A stretch of DNA of 64,000 nucleotides from Aspergillus flavus (GCF_009017415.1 NC_092405.1:1488001-1552000); one strand, 5' to 3'; shown: positions 33,635-46,972, numbered from the stretch's first letter. The notes: generated by a model not told the origin, from the sequence alone. Numbers and translations: made by a program.

Positions 33635-35421
33635 TGCCTGTGTCTCTTTGGTCTCCTTTCTCTAAGGAGAGTCTCGACGGGTTTTCCTTGGAACGTTGAC
33701 GACGTTGTAGATCACTAATTCCTCAACAGTCTGTTTGTCCAGTACTGGAGATGGCCGTACTATGAGGCGTTCTATACCAAAATAGGCAATTGGTTTCCAA
33801 GTTCCAAAGTATGCTCGATTGACGGGTAGAACGAGACGAGTTAGATAGTTGCGACCAAAGGAAAGCATAAAGAGACGGAAGTAGAGATGATATTGAGCTT
33901 GTTCTTGTGCAAATAAGAGCTATGAGCGGTATACAGAGATCTTTATAATCTGGGCGTATGGCCATCAGAGGTACTTAGATCAAGAAGAAATAATAATACT
34001 CCAGTCTCAGAGCGACCCAGTGAGGGAATTGCTACTTTCTAAAAGTATTCCAATAAAATGACAGACTCCACCATGCAGGCACACATATCCAACCCTGCGT
34101 CATGCAGCCATTCTTGAAGCAGCATCTGGTAGTTGGTTGGTACGAGGCGGCTTCCAGTCCAGCTGCGTGAGGATCAGCCACGCGAGGTTAAGCGGTGGAC
34201 AAGACCCATGCGAAACGAGACCAACCCGCAATTGTACGACGACTACTCCGTACTAGAGGGCCAAAGGAGACCAAGAATGCGGCAACAAGGCCAACAGGAA
34301 AGGTGAGTTCAGCTGCCCTGAAGGAGCGCCACCTGCGCAGCTGCCGGCTCAAGAGAGGAGCTTCTCCCGCTAGTTCGTTAGGCAGACTACTAAGTTAGCG
34401 AGGGGCACCGTTTCCCCCCCCCCCCCCCCCCCCCCAAAAGGACTATGAATAAGGCTGGCTACAGGCACTAAATGCTTTGCGGCTCGATCTGAGTCGACCA
34501 TGACGGCGTAAGACCAATTGAGAGTAGAAAGTGGAGAGAGGGGAATTGAGTCTCTCCATCACCATGCATGTCTTGATTTCAAAGGTCCAGACTTCATTAC
34601 ATACAGTTTTTTTGAAGTTCCAGCCGTAATTAACAACACTGTTCCCCATTCGGAAAGGTGCCAACCTCCTCGTGACCCTCTTGGTCTCGTTTACTTCGAA
34701 TAAAATAAGTACATGCAATATTAATGTTGAAGTATCCACCATAGTTATTCTCTTACATTACATCTTCTTTTCTCAGCTCAGCCCATCCTTCCGTGCAGAT
34801 CCAAATCAGTTCGCATGAAGCAAGCGTAATGACAGGATAAACTTACTAGTCTCGCATCAGGTAGCCATGGTATGACGGGTCGATCCCTTGCCTTCTTCTG
34901 TTGGACTTGCGGCTTCTGGTCACTGGTGAGATGATGTTCCCCCCTGAAACTTTCCCCTTCTCACCAATATCTTGTTTTCTCTTCCTCGGCAAGAACTCTA
35001 GATCAAATTTCGTCTGTGCTGGTGTCCTCTGGGTCATGTCTTTCACTCCTGCACTACTGGACACTACTAACGCACTAGTATCTTAGATCTACTCTTGGCG
35101 CAGGAAAAAAGAGCCGAATGCTTTCAGTGTGGCGGTAAACACTGTGATCGACTGTGGCGTCGACCTCCTTCCTGGCCTTTTGACAGCAGGGGAATTTAAG
35201 AGGAACGGACTACGCGAACTTTGATCCACTCAGATTCGTCTATCAAATATATCATCCAGGATTCCTCGCCCGTTCGACCCAACAACCAGGTCCCTTCAAT
35301 GCATGCTAAAATCGGCTGCCCCACCAATCAGGTCACCGAAGCTTAGATTTACATTTGAATGGGCCTGTCGCTCCGTAGGCGAGAAAAAAAAAAATTGGAG
35401 AGGCAAAATATAGAGTGTGAC
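33635..35421. other. gene-free region with poly-C tract
   Basis: About 1.8 kb separates the small membrane-protein start from the acyl-CoA ligase stop. It includes a 22-base C run at 34414-34435 and scattered short ORFs without recognisable content. No gene or complete mobile element is supported. Confidence 0.5.
34414..34435. repeat. poly-C homopolymer of 22 bases
   Basis: An unbroken run of 22 cytosines follows GTTT and precedes AAAAGG. Such a long C run is rare in Aspergillus DNA. Its exact length may be unreliable if it marks an assembly or sequencing artefact. Confidence 0.85.
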
Positions 35422-37364
35422 CTATAGCTTTGCGGCGATACTCGGGTTTGAGGCCACTTCCTCTTTGGCGCGGTCTCGAAGGACCTTTCGCAGGATTTTG
35501 CCTGAGGGGTTTTTAGGAATTGTATCAACGAAAACTACCCCGCCAGTGATTCTCTTGATCGCGGAGACTTTCCCGTCCATGAATGCGATAAGATCCTGTG
35601 CGGAGGCGCTCTGTCCAGATTTTAGCACTACATATGCCCGAGGGCGCTCGTCATCGTTCCTATTCGCTGATAGTCAGTCTATCAGCTGCTCTTGATCGTT
35701 CATCGATCTCTGGGGAGGCAAATATAATACTTACACCGACACTCCAATGACCGCAACGTCAGCTACTGCCGGGTGCTCCAGCAAAAGGGCCTCTAACTCT
35801 GCCGGTGCGACTTGGTTGCCTTTCACTTTGATCAGTTCCTAGGGCAGAATTTGTCAGTCAACACATGCACGGGTTCTAGAAGCATGCGACGCTGCTTTTC
35901 TCGCCATATGTGGCAACTGGGAACTATTTGTCATACGACGTACCTTCTTTCGGTCAACAACGTAGAACTTCCCCTGATCGTCCACATATGCGATGTCTCC
36001 AGTCTTCAGCCATCCGTCCTCCGTCTTGGTTTCCTTCGTGGCCTGTGGGTTTCGCCAATAGCCCTTCATAATGTTCGGGCCTCGGACCCAGAGTTCACCC
36101 CGTTGGTTACGTCCTAACTCGGTGACCCCGTCGTCGGCCATAATCTTTGCTTCGCAATTGGGGTTCAGCTCTCCAACTGACGCTGTGTGACTTGTTTCGG
36201 TGGGGTCCCAGCCAAGTATAGCGCATGTAGTCCTGTGGAAAAACTTCCGTGTTAGCTCACACATGCTGCTTCATTGGTAGAGATAATAGGAGGCGCAACG
36301 TACTCGGTCATTCCCCAGCCCTGTTTCACATTGACACGTCCAGGTTCCCAGAGCGCCTCCACTTCATCACAGACTTCTCTTCCCAGGGGCGCTGCACCGC
36401 TGCCAATCCCCTCAACACTGCTAAGATCATATTTGCCGCTTCTGACCGCAGGATGCTTGGCTAGGGCAACCACCACGGGAGGTACCAGAATAAGGTCCGT
36501 GATGCGGAATTTCTCCGTATATTCCAGCATCTTGATGAAGTCGAACTTGGGCATGATATACACAGGAACCTCACGCTTTAATGCATTCGCAATGAAAATA
36601 TTCTGAGCCATCGCATGATACATCGGCAGGAAACAGAGGAACCGAGCCCTAGCATTTCTTGCCTTCCAGTCCGGATTCAGATAAAACGATTGATTCGCCT
36701 GAAGCATGTTGGCGCAATAGTTCTTGTGAGAGATTTCCACGCCCTTGGGCCTTCCCGTTGTGCCGCTGGAATAGTTTAAGGCGAGAGTACGGTTAGCCTT
36801 CTCCGGAGTCGATAGATCATCCCATTCAAATTGACTGCCTTCCTCCGCAGACGCCACCAGTTCACCCCAGTAGCGACAACCCATCTTACCCTCCCCACGC
36901 CCATCAAAGATGGCATTGTTAAAAACAAACACCCGATCCCGACTCAGTCCTGCTACCTGCGCCGCTTCAATACCAGTGTCAAGACTCCCATCAGCGCAAA
37001 TGAGGTAAGTTGCGCCGCTATCCTGGAGCTGGTACGCCAATTCCCTTGCGACATAGGTAGGATTGGCCCCCGAGAAGATACCTCCCGCCATGATGATCCC
37101 CATAAAAACAACAGGGAAGAAGAGATCGTTGCCGGAGAAGAGCAAGACCCGATCGCCCGGCTGGAGACCAGCCTTGCGCAATCCCGCCGCAAAACGCTTC
37201 GACCATAGTCGGAAGTCATGGGTAGTGAAATAATGCGTATCAGGACGAGCTGCCTCAGAGAAGCACCTGTGCGTCTTTGACAACGGATGAGTGGGCGATG
37301 TGAACAGGACAGTTGCCAGGTGCGCATCCGGGACATGCACCTGCCAACGCGATTTGAAAGGCAT
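35422..37364 (-). CDS. peroxisomal 4-coumarate:CoA ligase-like acyl-CoA synthetase
   Basis: Four exons, 37364..36304, 36232..35944, 35838..35735 and 35659..35422, encode 563 residues. Adenylate-forming motifs occur in order: [11 protein letters not shown] at 198-208, GWGMTE at 349-354 (restored by intron 1), [20 protein letters not shown] with Asp433, [16 protein letters not shown], and [11 protein letters not shown] with the catalytic lysine Lys539. The C-terminus is AKL, a type 1 peroxisomal targeting signal, so the enzyme probably works in the peroxisome. The family activates fatty, hydroxycinnamic or other carboxylic acids to CoA thioesters through an acyl-AMP. The exact acid is not predictable. 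The ATG at 37364 ([13 protein letters not shown]) was chosen since upstream in-frame codons are only TTG. Confidence 0.88.
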
Positions 37365-38185
37365 CGTGAGTCTTATGAACAATCCACCCAAAAGACAGGG
37401 ATTAAGTAGCTTTCAAGAAGAAGAGCGCCAATCAAGTTCAACAAAAGGTAAAAAAGAGTAAGAAGTAACGATATAAACTTTGAGGAGAGCGAGAGCGAGA
37501 GCAAGTCATATATAGAATTAGGAACAGGCCACAGACCAAGTAATTCACTCCAATCGAACTTGCTCCAAAAACCTGGCTACATCAAACCCCTCCCTATGAG
37601 AACCAGCAAAATGAATAATTTATCCACTTTTATCCATTCATAATTCGACGAACAAACCCCATACCAAGCTTACAGAGCTCTCCCCGCATTTGGGATCGGT
37701 TAAGTCGGTACCAATCAGCTTCTCCCCGAGCGGAGATCCCGAGGAAGTAAACGCTTCATGACCTCGGGCCTTCGACTCCTTTATTTATAGGGGAAAGGGG
37801 AGACGTACGGGTTCCACCCTGGGTATGTAACACGATTGAGGAACAGTCGGAATTTCTCTCGATAGGTGGGACCGGATGCTTACCTGTATCACCTACTGTT
37901 GCCGCGATTATGCTGGGGATATTTAGCCGCTTACATCATTTCATTCTTCAAACACCAGTTTGGGAAGGAAAGCAAAGACCGATATGTGGTTTGTATGTTC
38001 AATCAATGGAATACCGATAGAAAGTTTTCTACACCTCCCCCATCTGCCATTTCCTACCAAAAACATCACGCTATATCTTAAGAGGACAACCCTGAACAAG
38101 TTATGGAAGGAGTAAAAAATATCAAGAAACAACCACATAGACACCTTGAAATTGCGCACAACATGAGATGGATACATTAGCTTCA
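37365..38185. other. intergenic region
   Basis: These 821 bases lie between the acyl-CoA ligase start and the Nup188 stop, both leftward. They hold the ligase promoter, including a GAGAGCGAGAGCGAGAGC stretch at 37484-37501, and the Nup188 3' end. No gene is supported. Confidence 0.5.
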
Positions 38186-41100
38186 TTACGCCTCCTCTCC
38201 TCCAAGACAGACCAGTGTGGCCTTCAACTCGCTCACGATCTTCTCCTCCAGTCGGTTCTCGGCCCCCGATGAAGCGTTCAATGGTTTCTGGCGGACCAGC
38301 TCCGCTTCTTTGTCGTTGGTGGCCACGATCCGTGCTCGAAGGAGTTGTCTGCGTTCTAGGAGATCTTCAATGTCTTCCTTGACATGTGCCCTATCCCATT
38401 TGAGTTCCTGGATTGACTCAGCATCCATACCGGCGCTGGGTCCTGCTTCGCGGAATCGGTCCAATATGAAGGAGATTAGTGCCAGTGAGTACGCCTCAGA
38501 TGTCATGCTCAGACAGATGCGCCGAGCCGTAGACCCAGCCGTGCGATCGGCAGCAAACGCCTCGGACGCCCGCGTAAGTTGGCCCTCAAATTGATTGAGG
38601 AAGGCCGCCACTTCGGGCGCTGTGCGAATGACGTGGTAGAGAAGGTTCAGGCAAAGGGGAAGAATACCGCCGGTCCAGATAGCATACATCCTGGGCACAG
38701 AGTCAAAGGGACCAAAGCCCTTGGGCTGTCGCAGGATATTTGTCAAGCGGCATGTAGAGAGTCTGACTAAAACAACCTCGACAGCGAGATGTTCTGCTAG
38801 CATGGGTATGGTCGATAGCTTAACAAGGAAAGAGATACTGAGTTCTCCGTAGACGGGATCACCGGCCACAGCCAATTGATCAGCCCACGAAAAGAGAGAA
38901 GTTGCATGACGACCTGTGTCGTTATCCGCAATATGATAAACGATATGCTCGTATACGCGATCAACATTCTTCACCTGCAAGCAGCTTTGCAGAATGGCTG
39001 TTATGATGGCAAAGTCCTTCGGTGTGCATTTCTCTGGTTGATCGTGCAAGTACGCGGTCAAAGACTTGAACCCTTGAGCAACCACAGTCTTTACAATTTC
39101 GACCACCAGTCCTAAGTCAGATGATACCTCAGCTTTCTTACTGAGCGTTTCGGGCGCTGTCCGTGAAGGTGAGTCTTGATGGAACTGAAGGGCGAGGAAG
39201 AGCACATTGAGAAGGGACCGGTAATACTCGGTGTCGTCATTGATGATTGCCTCCTCATACGTTGCGCGGCGAGAGCGCAATGCATCCCACACTACCCCAA
39301 GCAGACCAAAAACTTCAGCACCCCGGGATCCAATCTCGACAAGTCGCTGGAGGAGAGCTTGTGCAAAATCTACCCGTGTTTGTTGAATCCGTGCGAAGAT
39401 TGCTTCTTGTGGAACGCCATTGGTATTAGCTTCAAGGCATCTCTGTACGACTACAGCCATCGATTTCTGAACCTCTCGATCCGTCATAAAGTCTGAGCAA
39501 TGCTCGATGGCGAAGAATTTCCAGCTATGGAGGAGCGACTGCGGTTGAACACTATTAGAGCACATTCATATAGGAATTGCGCGAATACATACCACTTTGG
39601 CCTCAATCAGTGACAGATTGAGATTAGCTCGTTCGAACTCCTGGTCAAAACCTTGGTTGCGGGTTCCTGCCCATGCAAAATCGTAAGAGAGAAGCTTTTC
39701 GCCAAGGTGAATATCATAACAATAGTCACGGCCCAGGGTGCGCGGTTGCAATGTCGTCCTTTTAAAATCAGCGAGCTTGCAGCCCGAATACCTCATCTCA
39801 AAGTTCTTCTTCAAGTTGGCGTGTAGTGAGGCATTGTACCCCGAGACCTCAACTGCATCCTTCGCGTACCAAGACACAAGCGGGATCAAAGTCTTGTAGA
39901 ACGATCGATCCTGCATTTCCTTTGCGGAATGCAAATACACGGTGCAGAGATCAGCGACGACAGCTGCAATTCGTGTAGTAAATATCTGATCCACCACAGA
40001 TAGTGACGCTATCTTCAACTTCGAGACATATTGCACGAGGCTGGTGAAAAACAGGGAGTGCTTTCTCAGCTCAGAGGTAGCCCAGGGCCAATTTTCTTGG
40101 GCATGAGAGACGAACTCTAGCAACGCAAGAGCTACCTGGAGATCAACTTGGTCGATGTTTGAGAGTGTATCCAGCGCAATCTTCAAAAACGGTGTTCCTC
40201 TCATAGCCGGGGCTTTTTGATCGTCGGTCTTCTTAAGTGTTTGACGAGGAGACGATCCTGTAAGAATATAGACCGCAAGCCACTGCTGACGCTTGGTGAC
40301 AAATGTTGACAATAGCTGCCATATTCCCAAGTGTAGGTTCCGATCACTTAACGGCTTGTCAAATTGTGATAGGACATCAAGAAAGAGACAGGATGACTCG
40401 GCTCCCAAATGGCCAATCAGGGACGGTGGCTCTTTGTCTGAATTCAAAGCCGCGCCTGTGATAAGTGTGTTAAGAAGAGATATAATAGGTAGTCGGTAGG
40501 CGTCATGCTGTGCATATAATTTGACGAGGACCGGAGCTGCCTTAAACAGTTGCTCTTCTAATAATGACGGCGGTGTCGAGAGTAGCTGGGCGGCCTGTAA
40601 AAGTCTAGTAGAGAGTACAAGTGTCGAACTCACTTGCTTTTCTACCAGTGTTAAGTACCGAAGATATAATGTGGGCGGGGTTTGAAGGCCGTCGGCAATG
40701 AGTCGAAGGATCGGGTTGAAAGGGAGATCATCTGTCGAATGCGGTCGTAAAACATCCAGTATATACGTCGCCGAGGACGAGAACACACCAGTAACTTTCG
40801 CATCCAGTTTTGTAGAGTCGTTGGTGCCATAAGCATAGTAGAGTATTCTTTCGAATGTCTTAGCGAGTGCGGCGTTGATCTCGAATCTCTGCGCCGGGGA
40901 GTTAAATCGCCAATTGATGCTACTGTTGTACACTTCGACCATTATTCGAACAAAGTCCAAGAGGACTCCTCTCATCATATGAGATGGAACACCAGCAGTC
41001 CAATCAGAAACGGTTGCTGTCTTGCCCATTACGCTATTGGGGCTTCTCCTCAATACAGCACGAGAGACAGCGTCGTCAACAATGGACTCGAAAAAACGTA

Positions 41101-43814
41101 CGCAGCTGAGGAGGAAGGGATATTCGCCTGATGTGACCTCGAGGGCGGAGATGACTGCGGTCATGATGCCGCCTTTGCCATCAGAACCAAATAAGCTGCT
41201 CCGAGATAGGAACGGCCATACTCTGCCAGGTAAAACTTCAATAAGAGCGGTGATAAACCGCAGGCAGGCAATAACGGAATCCAAAACAGTCTCAGAACCT
41301 GCTCTAGGGCCAATATGAGACAGACTGCGTTCGAGAATGTCGAGTACCACTGAAATAATGTCGCTTTGCCGGGCTAACCCATCGCTTGCCATCTCCAAGA
41401 TCCTCTTAGCGCCTGAGTCATCGCCATTTTGACGTTGTGTATCTTTGGAGGTAATGAGAAGGTCTGCCAAGAGTCCTATGATTTCCGCGATAGAGTCCTC
41501 TCCCCATCCTGCTGAATATCCTCCGTTTTCATTCCATTCCTCCAGCCAGCTTCCTAGGTAGCTTAACGAAGAATACTGGTGCTGCCACATAATAACAGCG
41601 GGCCTTGACTCGGACACGATTTGCCCAATTGTCGTAGACGGAACTTGAGATGAGCCCGTGACAACCAGAGCATTGCTGGTTTGTTTCTCGGATAACTGTC
41701 TTCGAGGGGATGAGCCAAGCATTGGAAGGGATTCAACGAGAGTCACGAAATTTGCGTTCTCATCTTCCCGTATCGTCTCGTACCCTTGGAAATCAGGCGG
41801 CAAGGCTTGAGTGAATGTGTCCATGTTCTCCATTTCATTGAGAATTACCGGAATACCTTCGTCATTAACCAGGTCTTTGCTAATGAGAGCGCGGCAGAGT
41901 TTCAAAAACGGCACTGTCTCATAAGGGAACCGCGACCGGGCTAGTCGAAAGATATTGTCCATCAAAAGTTCATCCCTGATGAAAACACACCGTGGGTCAC
42001 TAGAAGGCGAGGCCAGGTTGTTTATGGGCCATAGAGGTTCTGTGGATGAACCCACAAGAATTGCCAGAACGGATTCCACAATTTCGGGTGAATAATCTAA
42101 GTACACCACGGCCACTCGAATGAGATCCAGAAGCACCGTTCGAGTCCAACGGTTCGTTAACATGTCGTCAACTGCAGATGTAGAGCCAACTTTGGTAGCG
42201 AGGTTCATAATGATCTCAAATGCCATGATTTTCACTTCATCCGAGGTCAACAGGGCTATAGAATCATCAGCCGTGCACTTCGGAGTTCGTGCACATTCTA
42301 ACAGCTCTTCATAGAGTGAAATTTCTGAAGCTCCGCCTGCGGTAGATTGAGGAGTATTCGATTGAAATGAGTCAACTGCGCTGTGAAACTGTTCTAACTC
42401 CCGATTCTCTTTGTCATTGAGGGCAAGCTCTCTCATAGTGTTCAAAACCAGTCCCCACGCGAATGCCGCGGGGCTTGCAACTTTGGACTCCACCACTGCA
42501 GAGACAAAAATCTCATTCACCTGACCAATCTCATCCTTCGAGAGAAAATATGGTGGTTTCGTGTTTGATTCTGGTGTACAAGTTTTGTTTATGATGGACG
42601 GAATAGTAAGCGGTAGCTTCATGAACGCAAGGGTCGTCAAGCTCACAAAAGCCTGAAGAGGGAGTAATACTTCTGGCGGATTCTGGCATGGCTTTACGAA
42701 GTCAGCTTCTCAGAACTCAAGAACAGGGAGGAAGTCTAGTTCTACTCACGATTTGGAGTGTCTCAAGGAAGTTGTAATCGCCCATGAGACGAAGCCAGGA
42801 CACGAAAACATCGGCAGAAGGAAGCTCCGCAGATGATTGGAGCCGTAGGAACAGAATTTGCACAATGTGCAATATCTCTTCAACGAGAGCCGTTCGCCAC
42901 AAATCTTCCACGGCCTCGTTGCTTTCAGCGAGTCCTAGCCACCCTCCATCGCTCTCTAATGCCGAAAGTCGACCCTGGATAGCTTTGATACATGCTTGAA
43001 TGAAAGTGCGGCATTTATCACCAGCAAGATTGTCGTTGAAGAGTGTAGCTCCCAATTGGCACAACAAGTCGCTCCGTTTCTGTTCGGACATTTGCGGAGC
43101 AGGTTCATTGACGTCGTTGCGCAGAGAGAGAGCGAATAACCTCCGGGCCGTCTTTATAATATGTGTCCTTTCCGACAAGTATAACTCTCGCAGACGCAGG
43201 CGCCTACTTTCTTCAGAAACAAATCCTGAGGCATTGTCCTCACGACCGACTTTCTGACTGAAAATTTCAGCAAAGCTGGGTCCAGCCAGCGACATGCGAA
43301 AGTTCTCGACACCAGCTGCGCTCTGCAAACTTGTAGATTCTTCTTCGGAGAATCCAGACAGAAGGCGTGTAGCAGGGCGATTCTGCCATTCTAAGACTGC
43401 AATCCTTAGGGCGCTGATTTCGTCAATGCCGGCTTTCTGGCTCAGCCACAATGCGTCTTCTTTGAGTTCCTTCAAGTTATATGAAGCTTGCGCTGTTGTC
43501 TCCGAATGAATCGCAGCCGTTTTCGATTCAAAATCTGACTTTGTTTTCGCCGAAGAGGAGGTGAACCCGTCCAAACATCTTGCAAGAAGCTGAACGCTTT
43601 CTGGGTGCGACAAGAAAGCATGGAGACTGCCGGTATCGCCTAGGTCATCCTCGGGATTGCATGTGTAGAGAAATGCTCTCTTCCAGGACCTGAAGGGACG
43701 GTATAGTTAGCCTTGATCCTGTGTGAAGTATTGTAGATGCGCGTACAGAAGCTGGACGTCCCCGGAGAAGCACTTGTCCAGGGACGGGAAATAGGCTTCC
43801 GGAACGGGAGCCAT
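38186..43814 (-). CDS. nup188: nucleoporin Nup188
   Basis: Four exons, 43814..43747, 43689..42750, 42682..39593 and 39538..38186, encode 1816 residues, matching the roughly 1800 of Nup188. Exon 1 begins MAPVPEAYFPSLDKCFSGD and joins to SWKRAFLYTCNPEDDLGDTG. The body is one long alpha-helical solenoid without enzymatic motifs. Near residue 1340 the segment LGRDYCYDIHLGEKLLSYDFAWAG resembles the Nup188 RxYFYDL..A..LLSFD region. Nup188 is a scaffold protein of the nuclear pore inner ring that binds Nic96 and flanks the central channel. Nup192/Nup205 was considered but is a different sequence family. The third join uses acceptor CGCAG at 39539 because the nearer AG breaks the frame. The gene is divergent from trpC with a 421-base shared promoter. 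Confidence 0.83.
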
Positions 43815-44235
43815 TGGCGCAACAGCTATATCATTCTAAGACCTAGAAAGATACAGCTTTTATGCGCAGGTAGGAAGGGCCTAGAGTGAGTAAGGTCGAT
43901 AAAGCAATAAGTGTAGGAAGCTGAGAGCGGGAACTCAAGAATATTCGAAGGAGCACTTTTGGCTGAGGTCAACAATCAATACCTATCTTGGCTTAGTGTA
44001 AGGCGGTGAGACGAAATTTGCGCAGTTTGATAGACAAGCCCGTTTGGGAAGGCGATTATCCGATGCGGCTTCAATGAGTCAAACTCCCCGCTTACACAAT
44101 TCGTTGCTCAGCCCTTCAAAAAGGTGAGTTAGGGTCGCTGCTTAGTCGATAGACTACTGTCTGCGCTTACGATTCTTACGTAGACAGTTCTTTCTAATTC
44201 TTAACTCTGACGCCTCTCATCTCCAGGTCTTCGTC
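43815..44235. promoter_or_regulatory. bidirectional promoter Nup188/trpC
   Basis: These 421 bases separate the two start codons. A perfect TGAGTCA element lies at 44075-44081. A possible leader intron of trpC runs from GTGAGT at 44125 to CCAG at 44226, with branch CTGAC about 20 bases before its end. Confidence 0.6.
44075..44081. promoter_or_regulatory. Gcn4/Cpc1/CpcA binding element
   Basis: TGAGTCA, the exact palindromic general amino-acid control element, lies 155 bases upstream of the trpC start. CpcA (the Aspergillus Gcn4) activates amino-acid biosynthesis genes through this motif on starvation. Position and target gene agree; binding is inferred. Confidence 0.75.
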
Positions 44236-46560
44236 ATGGCGGGCTCCGATCTCGTTGACCATTCCCCCCACCATCCCACTAAAGCCGCACGGCTTGACAG
44301 CGCATCCAATGTCATTTTGATCGACAACTATGATTCTTTCACCTGGAATGTCTATCAGTATCTGGTCCTCGAGGGCGCCACTGTCCAGGTGTTTCGCAAT
44401 GATGAATTATCCTTGGACGAATTGATCGCCAAGAAGCCGACTCAATTGGTCGTCAGCCCTGGTCCGGGCCACCCGACAACCGACGCTGGAATCAGTAATG
44501 CTGCAATTCAATACTTCAGCGGTAAAGTACCTGTTTTTGGTGTGTGTATGGGTCAGCAATGCATCATCTCTTCCTTCGGTGGCAAAGTCGATGTCACAGG
44601 CGAGATCTTGCATGGTAAGACATCGGTGATAAAACATGACGGTAAGGGTGCATATGAAGGGCTGCCGACCTCCCTCGCCGTGACTAGGTATCATTCCCTT
44701 GCTGGAACACACTCAACGATCCCTGATTGCCTGGAGGTAACGTCTTACGCCCAGCTGGGTGAGGACAGTAGTAAGACCGTTATCATGGGTGTGAGACACA
44801 AGGAGCTTGCAGTGGAAGGTGTCCAGTTTCATCCTGAAAGTATTCTCACAGAGTACGGCCGAGGGATGTTTAGGAACTTCCTCAAACTTACAGCGGGTAC
44901 ATGGGAGGGTAACGGCAAACAATCCAGTGCACAGAGTGGCACTTCCGTTGCAACTGGGTTAGCTGCCTCGAATAGCACCCCAAAGGTAGACAAGAAGACT
45001 TCCATCTTAGAGAAGATATATGATCACCGCAGGGCTGCCGTTGCCATCCAGAAGACTATTCCTTCACAACGGCCCGCGGATCTTCAGGCTGCTTACGACC
45101 TCAACATTGCTCCTCCACAAGTCTCATTCCCTGCCCGTCTGAGACAATCACCTTATCCGCTGTCTCTTATGGCTGAAATAAAGCGCGCTTCCCCTTCCAA
45201 GGGAATGATTGCGGAGAACGCATGTGCCCCTGCCCAGGCTAGAGAGTACGCTAAGGCCGGCGCCAGCGTTATTTCTGTCCTCACTGAGCCAGAATGGTTC
45301 AAAGGTAGCATCGACGATTTGCGTGCCGTTCGTCAGAGCTTAGAAGGAGTTACAAACAGACCTGCAATCTTAAGAAAGGAGTTTGTTTTTGACGAATATC
45401 AGATTCTTGAAGCCCGTCTTGCTGGGGCTGATACTATCCTGCTCATCGTGAAGATGCTAAGCGTCGAGCTTCTTACAAGATTGTATCACTATTCTCGCAG
45501 CTTGGGAATGGAGCCTCTCGTAGAGGTTAATACTCCGGAGGAAATGAAGATCGCGGTGCAGCTTGGAGCCGAGGTGATTGGCGTGAACAACAGAGACTTG
45601 ACGAGCTTCGAGGTTGACCTCGGTACCACGAGTCGTCTCATGGACCAGGTTAACGAGAATACTATCGTTTGCGCTCTTAGTGGAATTTCCGGACCCAAGG
45701 ATGTCGAGGCTTACAAGAAGGAAGGTGTCAAAGCAATTCTCGTGGGAGAGGCACTTATGCGGGCATCTAACACATCTGCTTTTGTTGCAGAGCTGCTCGG
45801 GGGGTCTTACGAGAAATCTACTCAAACTTCACGAGCCTCGCCGTTAGTCAAGATCTGCGGTACACGATCAGAAGATGGGGCTCGGGCGGCAATTGAGGCC
45901 GGTGCTGATTTGGTTGGTATTATTCAGGTACAGGGACGAAAGCGTACTGTTTCAGATGATGTTGCTCTTCGCATTTCTCAAGTTGTGAAGTCCACGAAGC
46001 GACCTGTCACTCATACCGCTTCGACGACTCAAGGAACATCAAATGCAACCTCGGTTGATTACTTTGATCATTCCACTAATGTCCTACGCCATCCCAACCG
46101 AGCTCTGCTCGTGGGTGTGTTCCAGAATCAGCCATTGTCGTACATCCTAGAGCAGCAGCAAAAGCTGGAACTCGATGTGGTCCAATTACACGGTTCTGAG
46201 CCATTGGAGTGGGCTAAGTTAATACCGGTGCCTGTAATCCGCAAATTCGGTCTTGACGAGACTGGAATTGCACGAAGAGCCTACCATACTTTGCCCTTAC
46301 TTGATTCTGGAGCTGGCGGCTCGGGTGAATTGCTTGATCAGTCCGGTGTTCAAACCGTTCTGGACAGCGATGCTGGCCTGCGTGTTATCCTGGCTGGAGG
46401 ATTGGATCCCACAAACGTTGCTGACACAATCAAGAAGCTAGGGAGCTCTGGTCACAAGGTTGTTGGGGTAGATGTCAGTTCTGGTGTGGAGTCGGATGGC
46501 GTTCAGGATCCGAGTAAAATACATGCCTTTGTGCAGGCAGTGAGAGGACTTCAACAGTAA
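44236..46560 (+). CDS. trpC: TrpC: anthranilate synthase component II / IGP synthase / PRA isomerase
   Basis: A single open frame of 774 residues encodes the three-domain fungal TrpC fusion. Residues about 25-225 are the glutamine amidotransferase, with nucleophile Cys104 in GVCMGQQ and His199/Glu201 in VQFHPES. Residues about 255-525 are indole-3-glycerol phosphate synthase, with [12 protein letters not shown] and [12 protein letters not shown]. Residues about 535-774 are phosphoribosylanthranilate isomerase, with [23 protein letters not shown] and a VILAGGLDP phosphate loop. The first domain supplies ammonia to anthranilate synthase component I; the others catalyse two later steps of tryptophan synthesis in the cytosol. 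All key motifs are intact. A CpcA-type TGAGTCA site upstream suggests general amino-acid control. A short leader intron is possible. Confidence 0.97.
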   Translation: MAGSDLVDHSPHHPTKAARLDSASNVILIDNYDSFTWNVYQYLVLEGATVQVFRNDELSLDELIAKKPTQLVVSPGPGHPTTDAGISNAAIQYFSGKVPVFGVCMGQQCIISSFGGKVDVTGEILHGKTSVIKHDGKGAYEGLPTSLAVTRYHSLAGTHSTIPDCLEVTSYAQLGEDSSKTVIMGVRHKELAVEGVQFHPESILTEYGRGMFRNFLKLTAGTWEGNGKQSSAQSGTSVATGLAASNSTPKVDKKTSILEKIYDHRRAAVAIQKTIPSQRPADLQAAYDLNIAPPQVSFPARLRQSPYPLSLMAEIKRASPSKGMIAENACAPAQAREYAKAGASVISVLTEPEWFKGSIDDLRAVRQSLEGVTNRPAILRKEFVFDEYQILEARLAGADTILLIVKMLSVELLTRLYHYSRSLGMEPLVEVNTPEEMKIAVQLGAEVIGVNNRDLTSFEVDLGTTSRLMDQVNENTIVCALSGISGPKDVEAYKKEGVKAILVGEALMRASNTSAFVAELLGGSYEKSTQTSRASPLVKICGTRSEDGARAAIEAGADLVGIIQVQGRKRTVSDDVALRISQVVKSTKRPVTHTASTTQGTSNATSVDYFDHSTNVLRHPNRALLVGVFQNQPLSYILEQQQKLELDVVQLHGSEPLEWAKLIPVPVIRKFGLDETGIARRAYHTLPLLDSGAGGSGELLDQSGVQTVLDSDAGLRVILAGGLDPTNVADTIKKLGSSGHKVVGVDVSSGVESDGVQDPSKIHAFVQAVRGLQQ

Positions 46561-46972
46561 TCCATAGACTTTTTGGTTCTCAGATACCAGCAACTTGTCA
46601 CAGATCCGGACGATGATCTTTAATGAGTTTCCTTTTGTTTTCGAGTAATGACTCAATCTACACTTCAATTTCGGGTTGCAATTCACTTTCAGGTTATGGA
46701 CTAGTTTCGAGATACAACCCACTGTCTCAAATTAGTTGTGTTATTGCCAGTACTTCCCTATAGATTTAAGCTTGCGAACTACGCTCGAACTCTCACTTCT
46801 AAGCAATCGCAGGAACATACTCTTCATTGCTATCATCCCGCTCTTACGGGTTATCTCTTTCTCTACTTTCACTCAGCCTAGCTGGTATGTAGTTGTTGCC
46901 AGACCATCTGGTTGCCTTCTTGAATCTAGTTCTTTCCAACGATCTACACGCACCTACACTCGGACATTCAAT
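46561..46972. other. intergenic region
   Basis: These 412 bases run from the trpC stop to the BRCT-WGR gene start, both rightward. The BRCT-WGR frame stays open to 46736, but the MGKSFAKV methionine at 46973 fits the BRCT fold start best. Confidence 0.5.

Noticed and set aside
33662..33965. Leftward ORFs upstream of the small membrane protein
   Set aside because: They are in different frames from the gene at 32915-33634 and no plausible splice join was found.
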